From positions 682,001 through 746,000 of the forward strand of contig CAWIGL010000003.1 of assembly GCA_963835595.1 (NCBI GenBank): a DNA stretch of 64,000 nt. Reading direction: 5' to 3'. This stretch comes from CAWEPK01 sp963835595. Lineage in GTDB: Bacteria > Desulfobacterota > Syntrophorhabdia > Syntrophorhabdales > WCHB1-27. The notes beneath the pieces were generated by a model. It was not told the DNA's origin. It saw only the letters and a program-made list of their open reading frames with translations, and did no database searches. Positions 1 to 8,050 of the stretch are shown piece by piece (the first letter of the stretch is position 1; every line of letters begins with the position of its first letter). Position numbers and translations under genes: made by a program.

Positions 1-2940
1 GCCCCGACCGCCTCTACCTGGAGATCCAGGACAACGGCATCCCCGAGCAGAAGAAGGTGAACGAGGGCCTCCTGCGCCTCGCGGACCGCTACGGCCTGCC
101 GCTGGTAGCTACGAACGACTGCCACTACCTGAGAAAGCAGGAGGCGCGGGCGCACGAGCTTTTGCTCTGCATACAGACAGGCAAGAAGATGAGCGACACG
201 GACCGCCTGAAGCTCTCGACGGACGAGTTCTACTTCAAGTCCGCCGACGAGATGGCCTCCGCCTTCGCCCACTGCCCCCAGGCCCTCAGCAACACGCTCC
301 TCATAGCCGAAAGATGCAACGTCTCCATCGAGACGGGCAAATACCACTTCCCCAACTTCAGCCTGCCGGGGGGCATCAGCCCTGAGGAGCACTTCGAGGT
401 CTTGTGCCTGAAGGGGTTCGAGAAGAAGATAGGGATGATCGCCGCTTCCTACGGCGCTTTCGACGAGGCCCTGCGCGACAGGTACAGGACGCGGCTTAAC
501 TACGAGATCGATGTGATCAAGACGACGGGGTTCGCCAGCTATTTCCTCATCGTCGCCGATTTCATCGGCTACGCCAAGTCGAACGACATCCCCGTGGGAC
601 CGGGCAGGGGCTCGGCCGCCGGCAGCCTGGTCGCCTTCTGCCTCGACATAACGAATATCGACCCCATAAAATACGACCTCCTCTTCGAGCGGTTCCTCAA
701 CCCGGAGCGCATATCCATGCCGGATATCGACGTGGACCTCTGTTTCGTAAAACGCGAGCGCGTTATAGAATACGTCACGAACAAGTACGGGAAGGAGAAC
801 GTCGCGCAGATCATAACCTTCGGGACGATGAAATCGAAGGCAGCGGTCAGGGACGTCGGCAGGGCGCTCGGCGTCCCGTACGCCAACGTGGACCAGATCG
901 CGAAGCTGATACCGGCCACGCTCGACATCAGCATAGAGCAGGCCCTGGCCGAAGAGCCGAGGCTCAGGGACCTCTGCCAGAAAGACGAGACGGTCCGGGA
1001 GCTTATCGACAACGCGCAGGTGCTCGAAGGTCTCGCGCGCCACGCGTCGACGCACGCGGCGGGCATCGTCATATCGAACAAGCCGCTCATGGAGCACGTG
1101 CCGCTCTACCGGGGGCAGAAGGGCGAGACGGTCACCCAGTACTCGATGAAGACCATCGAGAAGATAGGGCTCGTCAAGTTCGACCTCCTGGGCCTCAAGA
1201 CCCTGACGATCATCGACAACGTCGTAAAGGTGCTGAAAGCACAGGGGACCGACCTCGACATCGCGCGCATCCCCCTAGACGACAAAGAAACATACAGGCT
1301 CCTCGCCTCGGGCAACACGTCCGGCATCTTCCAGCTTGAGAGCAGGGGCATGAGGGAGCTTCTCGCGCGGCTCAAGCCGTCCCAGTTCGAGGACATCATC
1401 GCGCTGAACGCCCTCTACCGCCCAGGCCCCCTCGGAAGCGGGATGATCGACGATTTCATCAAGAGGAAGCATAACCCTACCCTCGTCAGGTACGAGACGG
1501 AGCTGCTCAAGGAGGCCTTACAGGAGACGTACGGCGTCATCGTCTACCAGGAGCAGATCATGAGAATTGCCTCGCTCCTCGGGAACTTCACGAAAAGCGA
1601 GGCCGACCAGCTCAGGAAGGCGATAAGCAAAAAGATACCGGAGCAGCTCGAATCGTACAGGGAGCAGTTCAAGCAGGGGTGCGCGGCGAACAACGTCAAG
1701 CCGGAGGTTGCGACAAAGATTTACGACGTCATCCTGCGGTTCGGCCAGTACGGCTTCAACAAATCGCACGCCGCCGCCTATGCGCTCATCGCCTACCAGA
1801 CGGCCTACCTCAAGGCCCACCATTACCTCCCCTTCATGGCTGCCATCCTGACGAACGAGGTGAGCGACACGGACAGCCTGATCCGCTACATCACGGAATG
1901 CAGGGAGAACGGCGTCGTTATCCTGCCGCCGGATGTCAACGAGAGCGCGAAGGTCTTCACCATCGTCGGGGACAAGATAAGGTACGGGCTGCTCGGCATA
2001 AAAGGCGTGGGCGAGGCCGCCCTGGACAGCATCCTCGGGCGCGAGGGAGGAGTGCGGCGGGTTCTCGTCGTTCACCCATTTTTGCAGCCTGGTCGATTCG
2101 AGGAAGGTCAACAAGAAGGTGGTCGAGTGCCTTATGAAGGCAGGCGCCTTCGACTGCACGGGCCTGCGGCGCTCGCAGTTGCTTGCCCTCGTCCAGGACA
2201 AGTGGGACAGGCTCTCGAAGAAAAACGGCAAGAACAGCCTCCAGATGGACATCTTCGGGACGAACGCGTTCACCCCCAGGGAGGACGAGATGCCCCAGAC
2301 CGACGAGCTCGACCACGCGGAGATACTCAAAGGCGAAAAGGAGGCCCTCGGCTTCTTCTTCAGCCAGCACCCCCTGTCTGCGCACAGCCATCTCATCTCC
2401 CACATCACGCGCTTCGACACGGGCAGCATAAAGGAGACGGAGACGACCGAAGACGTGACGATAGTCGGCATCGTGAACGGCTGCAAGGAGATCACGACGA
2501 AAAAGGGCGACCGCATGGCCAATATATCCCTCGAAGACACGAAAGGCATCATCGAGGCCATTGTCTTCCCCGACCTCTATTCGAAGAACCTTCTCCTGAT
2601 AAGGAGCGACAAGCCCGTAGTCGTTACGGGCGCGCTTGAGAGGACCGAGGACGGGACGAGCCGCATCAGGGCAAAAAATATCACGCCCCTCGAAGATATA
2701 CAAAAAGAGCTGGAAAAGATCGTGCGCATAAAGATCGATTGCTGCCTGTTCAAAAAGGACCATCTGAGGACATTGCGGGACATCCTGGTCACGATCAAGG
2801 GCGACTCGCGGGTCCTCCTCGAATTCCTGCAGGACGGAGAGCGTAAGGTGTTCGATGTCCCCGGCGTGCGCATCGACGCAGGCAGGGCGGCGATGGTGCA
2901 GAGGCATTTCAGCCGCGGCCTGGACATCGAGGTGGCTTAA
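1..2940 (+). CDS. dnaE: DNA polymerase III alpha subunit, 5'-truncated by window, one frame break
   Basis: Replicative polymerase catalytic subunit. The reading frame is open from base 3, so the PHP-domain start lies outside the window. Visible polymerase-core motifs include GPGRGSAAGSL near base 600 and PDIDVDL near base 720, where the catalytic aspartates sit; the helix-hairpin-helix and OB-fold part follows (VGIVNGCKEITTKKGDRMANI near base 2465). The frame shifts at about 2037-2041: before it the protein reads LDSILG, after it AREECGGFSSFTHF in another frame, a perfectly good DnaE continuation. One extra base in a GGG run explains this. The stop is at 2938-2940 and accA begins four bases later, suggesting co-transcription. 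The family identification is certain; whether the break is real is doubtful. Confidence 0.95.
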
Positions 2941-2943
2941 GGG

Positions 2944-3906
2944 ATGAAGCGGTATTATCTCGATTTCGAGAAGAAGCTGGAGCCCCTGGAGCGCAGGGTA
3001 GAAGAGGTGTGCACGTTCCACGACGTGACGGACCCGCACTACGCAAAGGAGCTCGACCAGCTTTCGAAGCGCATCGCAAAGACCGAGCAGGAGATCTACT
3101 CGACGTTGAGCAACTGGCAGCGGTGCCAGCTTTCCCGGCACCTGAACCGCCCCCACACGCTCGATTATATAGAGAACCTCTGCACGGATTTCGTGGAGAT
3201 CCACGGGGACCGCAGGTTCATGGACGACCCTGCTGTCGTCGCCGGGTTTGCCCGCTTTGAGGGCACGACCGTGGCGGTGGTGGGGCACCAAAAAGGCAAC
3301 AACCTAGGCGAGATGGCGGCGCGCAACTTCGGGATGGCCAACCCCGAAGGGTACAGGAAGTCGATACGGCTGATGGAGCTGGCCGAGCGATGGCGCAAGC
3401 CGCTTCTGACCTTCATCGACACGCCGGGCGCCTACCCCGGCGTCGGCGCAGAAGAGCGGGGCCAGGCGGAGACCATAGCGGCGAGCATCGAGATGATGTT
3501 CTCCCTTTCGGTCCCGGTCATATCGGTCGTGACCGGCGAAGGCGGGAGCGGCGGCGCCCTTGCGATAGGCGTGGGCAACAAGATCCTGATGATGGAAAAC
3601 GCGATCTACGCGGTCATCTCGCCGGAGGGCTGCGCTGCGATCCTCTGGAGGGACGGGACGAAAGGCCCGCTCGCTGCCGATGTCCTGAAGCCGACCGCCC
3701 AGGACCTCTACGCCCTGGGCGTAATCGACGAGATCATCCCGGAGCCCTTCGGCGGGGCGCACAGGGACTGGCAAGCGACGTTCGCCACCGCATCCGCAAT
3801 CATCGCACGAAACCTCGGGGAGCTGCTCCAGGTCCCGGCTGAGGACCTCAAGAAGCAGCGATACCAAAAATTCAGGCACATGGGGATATTCGAGGAAGGG
3901 GGATAG
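2944..3906 (+). CDS. accA: acetyl-CoA carboxylase carboxyltransferase subunit alpha
   Basis: Transfers the carboxyl group from carboxybiotin to acetyl-CoA in the first step of fatty-acid synthesis, acting as an alpha2beta2 carboxyltransferase with AccD. The 320-residue length is normal for AccA. The N-terminal helical region (YYLDFEKKLEPLERRVEEV) is followed by the crotonase-like core with GDRRFMDDPAVVAGFAR, the GHQKGNN segment and the oxyanion-hole region GEGGSGGALAIGVGN near residues 200-213. It starts four bases after the dnaE stop, the common dnaE-accA arrangement of many proteobacteria. It ends back to back with the convergent gene at 3907 with no spacer, so any terminator must lie inside the neighbouring coding region. 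Confidence 0.96.
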   Translation: MKRYYLDFEKKLEPLERRVEEVCTFHDVTDPHYAKELDQLSKRIAKTEQEIYSTLSNWQRCQLSRHLNRPHTLDYIENLCTDFVEIHGDRRFMDDPAVVAGFARFEGTTVAVVGHQKGNNLGEMAARNFGMANPEGYRKSIRLMELAERWRKPLLTFIDTPGAYPGVGAEERGQAETIAASIEMMFSLSVPVISVVTGEGGSGGALAIGVGNKILMMENAIYAVISPEGCAAILWRDGTKGPLAADVLKPTAQDLYALGVIDEIIPEPFGGAHRDWQATFATASAIIARNLGELLQVPAEDLKKQRYQKFRHMGIFEEGG

Positions 3907-4482
3907 TCAGTCCTCCTGCCCTGCCTTCTTCGGGGCACAGGCGTCTGCGCCCTTCCCTTCAGGCCTTGCGGACCGCCCACCTGCTTGGACTGCCGCAAGC
4001 AGGCGCGCCAGCCGCTCCCGCTCGGCCTTCACCTCGTTTATCCTCACCGTGGCGATCCGCTCCCTGTACTCCATGTAAAGGTCGAAGCCGTCCATTACGA
4101 CTGCGTCGAGCCTCGCATCAAGCCTGAGAAGCTCGCGGAAGTCCTCCGCCGCAACCGGCCCGTCCGGCAGCTCTTTGCGGATCTCTTCCTTGAGGAGACG
4201 GACGAACGAAAGCGCCGCCGAAGGATTCAAATCCTGGACCGCCAGGATGCGGACCGCTTCCCTGAAGGACTCTTTTGCCCCTACGCCCTCCCCGCCTTCA
4301 TCGAGAAGGCCCTCGAAAAGCTCGTCTGTGGCCCTCTCCAGCGCGTAACCGACGGGGTTGTTGAAGCGGTCCTTCTCCGACAGTAGATGCGCGGCCGCCC
4401 CTTGCGGGTACATAGCCGCGAGCGCGGCGAGCCAGCGCTGCCGTATCACCTTGCTCTTTTTCTGCAACGTCTCCAACAACAC
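3907..4482 (-). CDS. RsbRD_N-type helical domain protein next to dsrAB
   Basis: A 191-residue soluble protein, mostly alpha-helical, matching in pattern the RsbRD_N domain (helical globin-like sensory domain): it begins with a basic helix (LQKKSKVIRQRWLAALAAMYP), then a NPVGYALERATDELFEGLL segment, and ends in a basic and acidic low-complexity tail. Proteins of this type are known beside dsr genes of sulfate reducers, usually near dsrMKJOP; here it sits 369 bases downstream of dsrB on the same strand, separated by the hairpin array. A signalling or assembly role in sulfite reduction is inference. No catalytic residues are apparent. The ATG at 4480-4482 gives the full helix. Confidence 0.6.
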   Translation of the reverse strand: MLLETLQKKSKVIRQRWLAALAAMYPQGAAAHLLSEKDRFNNPVGYALERATDELFEGLLDEGGEGVGAKESFREAVRILAVQDLNPSAALSFVRLLKEEIRKELPDGPVAAEDFRELLRLDARLDAVVMDGFDLYMEYRERIATVRINEVKAERERLARLLAAVQAGGRSARPEGKGADACAPKKAGQED

Positions 4483-4506
4483 AGGGCGCCGGGTTCTCCT
4501 TCCCCC

Positions 4507-4560
4507 CTACCACTTAAACTGCGTAGTACTCCTGTACGTCTCCACCGCATGGGTAAAGTC
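4507..4560 (-). repeat. dsrB 3'-tail copy, distal
   Basis: Reads DFTHAVETYRSTTQFKW plus stop (TAG) in the dsrB frame. Compared with the real dsrB end at 4851-4904 it has an act-to-agt change (Thr to Ser), two synonymous sense changes and a TAA-to-TAG stop change. No start codon or upstream dsrB sequence is attached, so it is a tail remnant and not a gene. Confidence 0.85.
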
Positions 4561-4564
4561 GGCA

Positions 4565-4690
4565 ATTATTGGGCGACCCGCTAAAGCGGGTGCCCCGGTC
4601 GCCCCCTCCGGCAGTACCACCTGCCTTAGCCGGGCACCCGCGCGCTCCCAACCCTTTATTCGCGGGTGGCACCTCTTCATCAAAAGGAAG
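4565..4690. repeat. hairpin element E1 between dsrB tail copies
   Basis: 126-bp spacer that shares its two ends with element E2 (ATTATTGGG on one side, CATCAAAAGGAAG on the other) but has a different interior, rich in inverted repeats: ACCCGC-TAAA-GCGGGT at the left, and a second ACCCGCG/CGCGGGT pair further right. It lies between two copies of the dsrB 3' end, in a stretch with no credible gene. Confidence 0.65.
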
Positions 4691-4707
4691 AAAGTACTTC
4701 CCCTTCC

Positions 4708-4761
4708 CTACCACTTAAACTGCGTAGTAGTTCTGTACGTCTCCACCGCATGTGTAAAGTC
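4708..4761 (-). repeat. dsrB 3'-tail copy, proximal
   Basis: Reads DFTHAVETYRTTTQFKW plus TAG, identical in amino acids to the true dsrB terminus. All three nucleotide differences are silent (agg/aga Arg, acg/act Thr, TAA/TAG stop). Silent-only divergence suggests the segment was part of a working dsrB when it diverged. Confidence 0.88.
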
Positions 4762-4765
4762 GGCA

Positions 4766-4833
4766 ATTATTGGGGCTTGCGTCGCCCCCTCCGCGAGCAA
4801 AGCTCGCAGAGCCTCCCCCTCATCAAAAGGAAG
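4766..4833. repeat. hairpin element E2 downstream of dsrB
   Basis: 68-bp element with central hairpin GCGAGC-AAA-GCTCGC. It aligns end to end with element E3 (5960-6027) between dsrA and dsrB at close to 90 percent identity. The outermost stem pair is G-C here and A-T in E3, a compensatory change favouring a selected structure. It follows the dsrB stop by 17 bases and is itself followed by a dsrB tail copy. Confidence 0.75.
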
Positions 4834-4850
4834 AAAGTACATCCCCTTCC

Positions 4851-5915
4851 TTACCACTTAAACTGCGTCGTAGTCCTGTACGTCTCCACCGCATGTGTAA
4901 AGTCGTCTATATGCTGGGCCGTGAAGGGTATCTCGGTCCTCTTGAAGAAGGCCTCCCAGCCTATCCTCTCGATCCACTCCCCGAGGCGCTCGGTGGGCTT
5001 GGCGGAAGAGGCGTAGACATCGACTATGCGTTTGAGGACGTCCACCACCTCGGGCCAGCGTGGAGGGTTGTTGGGGAGGTAGGGGACTACCATGCGGGAG
5101 AACATGGGGGGCTTGCGCGCATTGGGCACCTTGCCCCCTGCGTAGATGGCCACCCCGTCCGTATCGGCGTTTGCCAGGGGCATGGCTGGACAGACGGTGA
5201 AGCAGTTGGCGCAGTACATGCAGAGGTCCTCGCGGACGACTACGCTCTTTACGTCGGGGTCCGGGTGCCTGCGGACCGCCCCTGTGGGGCAGGACTGTAT
5301 GGTAGTAGGTATCTCGCACTGGGCAAGCACCTTCTCGTGGTCGGGCCGGGGGGGCTTCGTGTGGACGCCCACTATGGCGAGATCCGAGCAGTGGACCGCC
5401 CCGCACATGTTGATGCAGCAGGCAAGGGATATGCGTAAGTGGTTGGGGAGCTTCATATGGGTGAACTGGTCGTAGAAGGCGTCCATGACGGCCTTCACTA
5501 TGCCCGATGCGTCGGTGGCTGCGCTGTGGCAGTGGATCCATCCTTGCGTATGGACTATGTTGGAGATGCACTTGCCCGTGCCGCCTATGGGGAGACCCAG
5601 CTTGGTAAGGTCTGCTATGATGGGGTCTACCTTCGATCCGTCCGGGGTGAGGAACTCTACGTTGTGGCGGCTGGTGAAGCGCAGGTGGCCGCTGCAGTGC
5701 TTATCCGCAACGTCGCAGAGGTCCCTGATGAAGTCTATGCTGACGAGCCTCGGGGAGCCTGCCCGGACGGAGTAGACCTCTTCGCCTGATTCCGAGACGT
5801 GGCGGAGGACGCCCGGCTTGATGATCTCATGGTACTTCCACTTGCCGTAGTTGTTCTTTATGACGTCGGGGAGCATCGTCCTGAAGTCGGGGGGTCCTAT
5901 ATCGGTTCTGCGCAT
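4851..5915 (-). CDS. dsrB: dissimilatory sulfite reductase subunit beta
   Basis: Beta subunit of the DsrAB heterotetramer, which reduces sulfite with siroheme and [4Fe-4S] centres in the cytoplasm. The 354-residue length is typical. Cysteines for the siroheme-coupled cluster are seen in LACCINMCGAVHCSDL near residues 180-195, and a ferredoxin insert has CPTGAV followed by EDLCMYCANCFTVCPAMPL near residues 225-250. The C-terminus TTTQFKW is a family signature. The start is ATG at 5913-5915 with AAGGAG just upstream, and this ribosome site overlaps the stop of a duplicated dsrA tail. No dsrD, dsrC or dsrMK is visible. Whether the enzyme works reductively or in reverse cannot be told from this window alone. 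Confidence 0.96.
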   Translation of the reverse strand: MRRTDIGPPDFRTMLPDVIKNNYGKWKYHEIIKPGVLRHVSESGEEVYSVRAGSPRLVSIDFIRDLCDVADKHCSGHLRFTSRHNVEFLTPDGSKVDPIIADLTKLGLPIGGTGKCISNIVHTQGWIHCHSAATDASGIVKAVMDAFYDQFTHMKLPNHLRISLACCINMCGAVHCSDLAIVGVHTKPPRPDHEKVLAQCEIPTTIQSCPTGAVRRHPDPDVKSVVVREDLCMYCANCFTVCPAMPLANADTDGVAIYAGGKVPNARKPPMFSRMVVPYLPNNPPRWPEVVDVLKRIVDVYASSAKPTERLGEWIERIGWEAFFKRTEIPFTAQHIDDFTHAVETYRTTTQFKW

Positions 5916-5925
5916 GGCTATCTCC

Positions 5926-5952
5926 TTAGAAAAAGACGTAAGGGTTAGACCT
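5926..5952 (-). repeat. dsrA 3'-tail copy abutting dsrB start
   Basis: Reads RSNPYVFF plus TAA, the same eight residues that end the current dsrA at 6050. Five codons differ, all synonymously, and the stop differs (TAA against TGA). The dsrB Shine-Dalgarno overlaps its stop, so this is probably where a dsrA gene originally ended. Confidence 0.85.
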
Positions 5953-5959
5953 GGGTGCT

Positions 5960-6027
5960 ATTATCGGGGCTAGCGTCGCCCCCTCCACGAGCAAAGCTCG
6001 TCGAGCCTCCCCCTCATAAAAAGGAAG
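5960..6027. repeat. hairpin element E3 between dsrA and dsrB
   Basis: Same 68-bp element as E2, with stem ACGAGC-AAA-GCTCGT. It separates the current dsrA end (stop at 6050) from the dsrA tail copy at 5926-5952, enlarging the dsrA-dsrB gap to about 134 bases where a gap of around ten bases would otherwise exist. Confidence 0.75.
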
Positions 6028-6049
6028 AGGCATTTGGCTGTAGTCCCTC

Positions 6050-7206
6050 TCAAAAGAATACATACGGGTTAGACCTCGGTTTGCTTACCATCTGCGGCAC
6101 GGGGGGAAGATCGACCGCCTTTAAGAACTCCTTGAGGCCGATCCTCTGGATAAGCTCGGCCAGTCTCTCGCGGGTCCTTCCGTGCTCGTCCCACCAGTCC
6201 CATATCTTTGCGAGGAGGTCCTTGATCTCCGTATAGGGGGGCTTTATCTCCATGAAGGGGATGAGGACCCAGGAGAGGTTGGCGCCTTTTAAGATAGGGG
6301 CCTTGCCGCCTATGAGGATGGTCGCCCCTTTGACGAGGCCCGGCCTTATCGCTTTGGGCATCGTATTGATGCAGTGCATGCACCTGACGCAGTCCTCCGG
6401 GATGAGCTTCAAGGTAGAGCCGTCCCAGGCGAGGGCCTCCGTGGGGCACTTCCCGACTACGAGGGAGACGATGTCGAGGCCTTCCTTGACATAGGCGTTG
6501 ACCTCTTTTTGATCTATGCGGAGGGAGTCCCTCCATGTGCCTATGATCGTGAAGTCTGCGCGGGCTATGGCGGCTACGCAGTCGTTCGGGCAGCCCGAGG
6601 CCTTGATCTTGAACTTATAGGGCCAGCGGGGGCGGTGTATCTCGTCCTGGTAGGTCATGGTGAGGTCGTGGATGAGGTCTAAGGTGTCGATGTTGGCGTA
6701 CTCGCAGCGGGCCTGGCCTATGCAGCCTGCCGGGGTGCGAAGGGCTGAGCCCGAGCCCCAAGATCGAAGCCTGCCTCCGTGAGCTCATCGAAGCAGGGCT
6801 GGAGGTGCTCGGTGGTCGTGCCCAAGAAAATGACATCCCCTGTAGAGCCGTGGAAGTTCGTCATGCCGCTTCCGTGCTTCTCCCAGATGTCGCAGAGCTT
6901 CCGTAAGGCAGAGGTCGTGTAGAACCACCCTGCGGGCTGGTTGATGCGCACGGTGTGGAAGGCGGCAATGTCGGGGAAGTCCTCGGGGGAGTCGCAGTAT
7001 CTGCCTATGACCCCTCCACCGTAGCCTGTGACGCCTACAATGCCTCCGTGCTTCCAGTGGGTCACCCTGTCATGGTAGGAGCGCTCCTGGATGCGTAAGA
7101 GGTCCCTGGCTGCGGGGTTCTTCTTTGCAGCCCGCTTTATCTCCTTGACGTAGCTCGGCCATGGTCCCTTCTCCAGCTCGTCGAGAAGGGGGGTATCGTC
7201 GGTCAT
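6050..7206 (-). CDS. dsrA: dissimilatory sulfite reductase subunit alpha, one frame break
   Basis: Alpha subunit of DsrAB. It starts at ATG 7204-7206 behind a strong AAGGAGGA site (MTDDTPLLDELEKGPW). The N-terminal half ends in frame at FDELTEAGFDLG, then the frame is lost at a four-base C run on the plus strand (6756-6759); adding one base there restores GGSGSALRTPAGCIGQARCEYA, the conserved siroheme-cluster region. Further on come ASGCPNDC, CPTEALAW and CVRCMHCINTMP for the siroheme cluster and the ferredoxin insert, and the end RSNPYVFF. Corrected, the protein is complete and family-sized. The break is thus either an assembly indel or a very recent loss. A plausible promoter lies about 100 bases upstream (TTGAGC, 18 bp, TATCAT). 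Confidence 0.93.
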
Positions 7207-7586
7207 GGGGTCCTCCTTATGACAACATTCTTTTGGGCGAACACGCTGCGCCGTGCGAAACGCATATGCCTGTGCCTCGAAAAGCACCCTTCATAACTAT
7301 ATGATAAGGCGGCTTTATGGTTCAGCTCAATAATTTGTATCATATCCCCGATTTTTACTCAATGGCGCCGATCAGACATTTTGTTATGCGGCGCCTGAAA
7401 CTGTTTGCAAAGCACATAAAGAGACTCGGCTGATTTCTTTAGGATGTGAATTCTTGCATCATGTCTGTTATAATCACGTAGCCGCCATCCTCTTGCAAAC
7501 CGTGTATATAAAGGTTTAGAGACCAACGGGTATCTGACGCCGCAGGCTGGATGAAGGCTTTCAAGCTCAAAGAAGAAGAGGGGCAT
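7207..7586. other. divergent intergenic region between dsrA and the ABM gene
   Basis: 380 bases without a credible gene; two overlapping short reading frames here look like chance. It should hold the dsrA promoter: reading on the minus strand, TTGAGC with an 18-base spacer to TATCAT precedes the dsrA ribosome site. AT content rises sharply between 7290 and 7360, as in a promoter region. Confidence 0.4.
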
Positions 7587-7922
7587 ATGATTGCAGTCAT
7601 TTTTGAAGTAGTTCCCACGAAAGAAGGGAAGGAAGAGTATCTGAGGATTGCTGCCGGGCTGAAAGACCGCCTCAAGGATATTCCGGGTTTTATTTCAATC
7701 GAGCGATTCCAAAGCCTCGTAGACCCTGAAAAACTGCTGTCTCTGTCGTTCTGGAAGGATGAAGAATCCGTAAGAACATGGAGAAACGTCGAGAAGCACA
7801 GGCAGGCACAGGAACGGGGAAGGAATAGTTTGTTCAGGGAATACAGGATCAGGGTCGCCGGTACTATCAGAGATTATACCATCAAGGATCGCCGGGAGGC
7901 GCCTGAAGATTCGAGAAAGTGA
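7587..7922 (+). CDS. antibiotic biosynthesis monooxygenase (ABM) domain protein
   Basis: 111-residue protein of the ferredoxin-like ABM/YgiN fold: an N-terminal strand MIAVIFEVVPTKEGKEEYL, a helix, then GFISIERFQSLVDPEKLLSLSFWKDEESVRTWRN, the usual arrangement with a conserved Trp and His-rich helix (EKHRQAQERG). Family members act on quinones, haem or stress-related substrates; the substrate cannot be read from sequence. The ATG at 7587 is preferred over an upstream in-frame one because it follows a purine-rich site (GAGGGG) and begins exactly at the first strand. The gene converges on the NO reductase, so it may be an independent stress gene. Confidence 0.75.
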   Translation: MIAVIFEVVPTKEGKEEYLRIAAGLKDRLKDIPGFISIERFQSLVDPEKLLSLSFWKDEESVRTWRNVEKHRQAQERGRNSLFREYRIRVAGTIRDYTIKDRREAPEDSRK

Positions 7923-8050
7923 AACAGACGGATTGGAGTAATTCGCCGCCTGAATAAGGCCGATCTCGTCTGTGCGGGGCTTTGATTCCCGTGTGCTTGC
8001 GCCATTTGTCCATGCGATTCCATGAAATAGCTATTTCCCTATACCGTCCG

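Noticed and set aside
4507..4761. Additional small genes encoding DFTHAVETY-type peptides
   Set aside because: No start codon or ribosome site; they are copies of the dsrB terminus.
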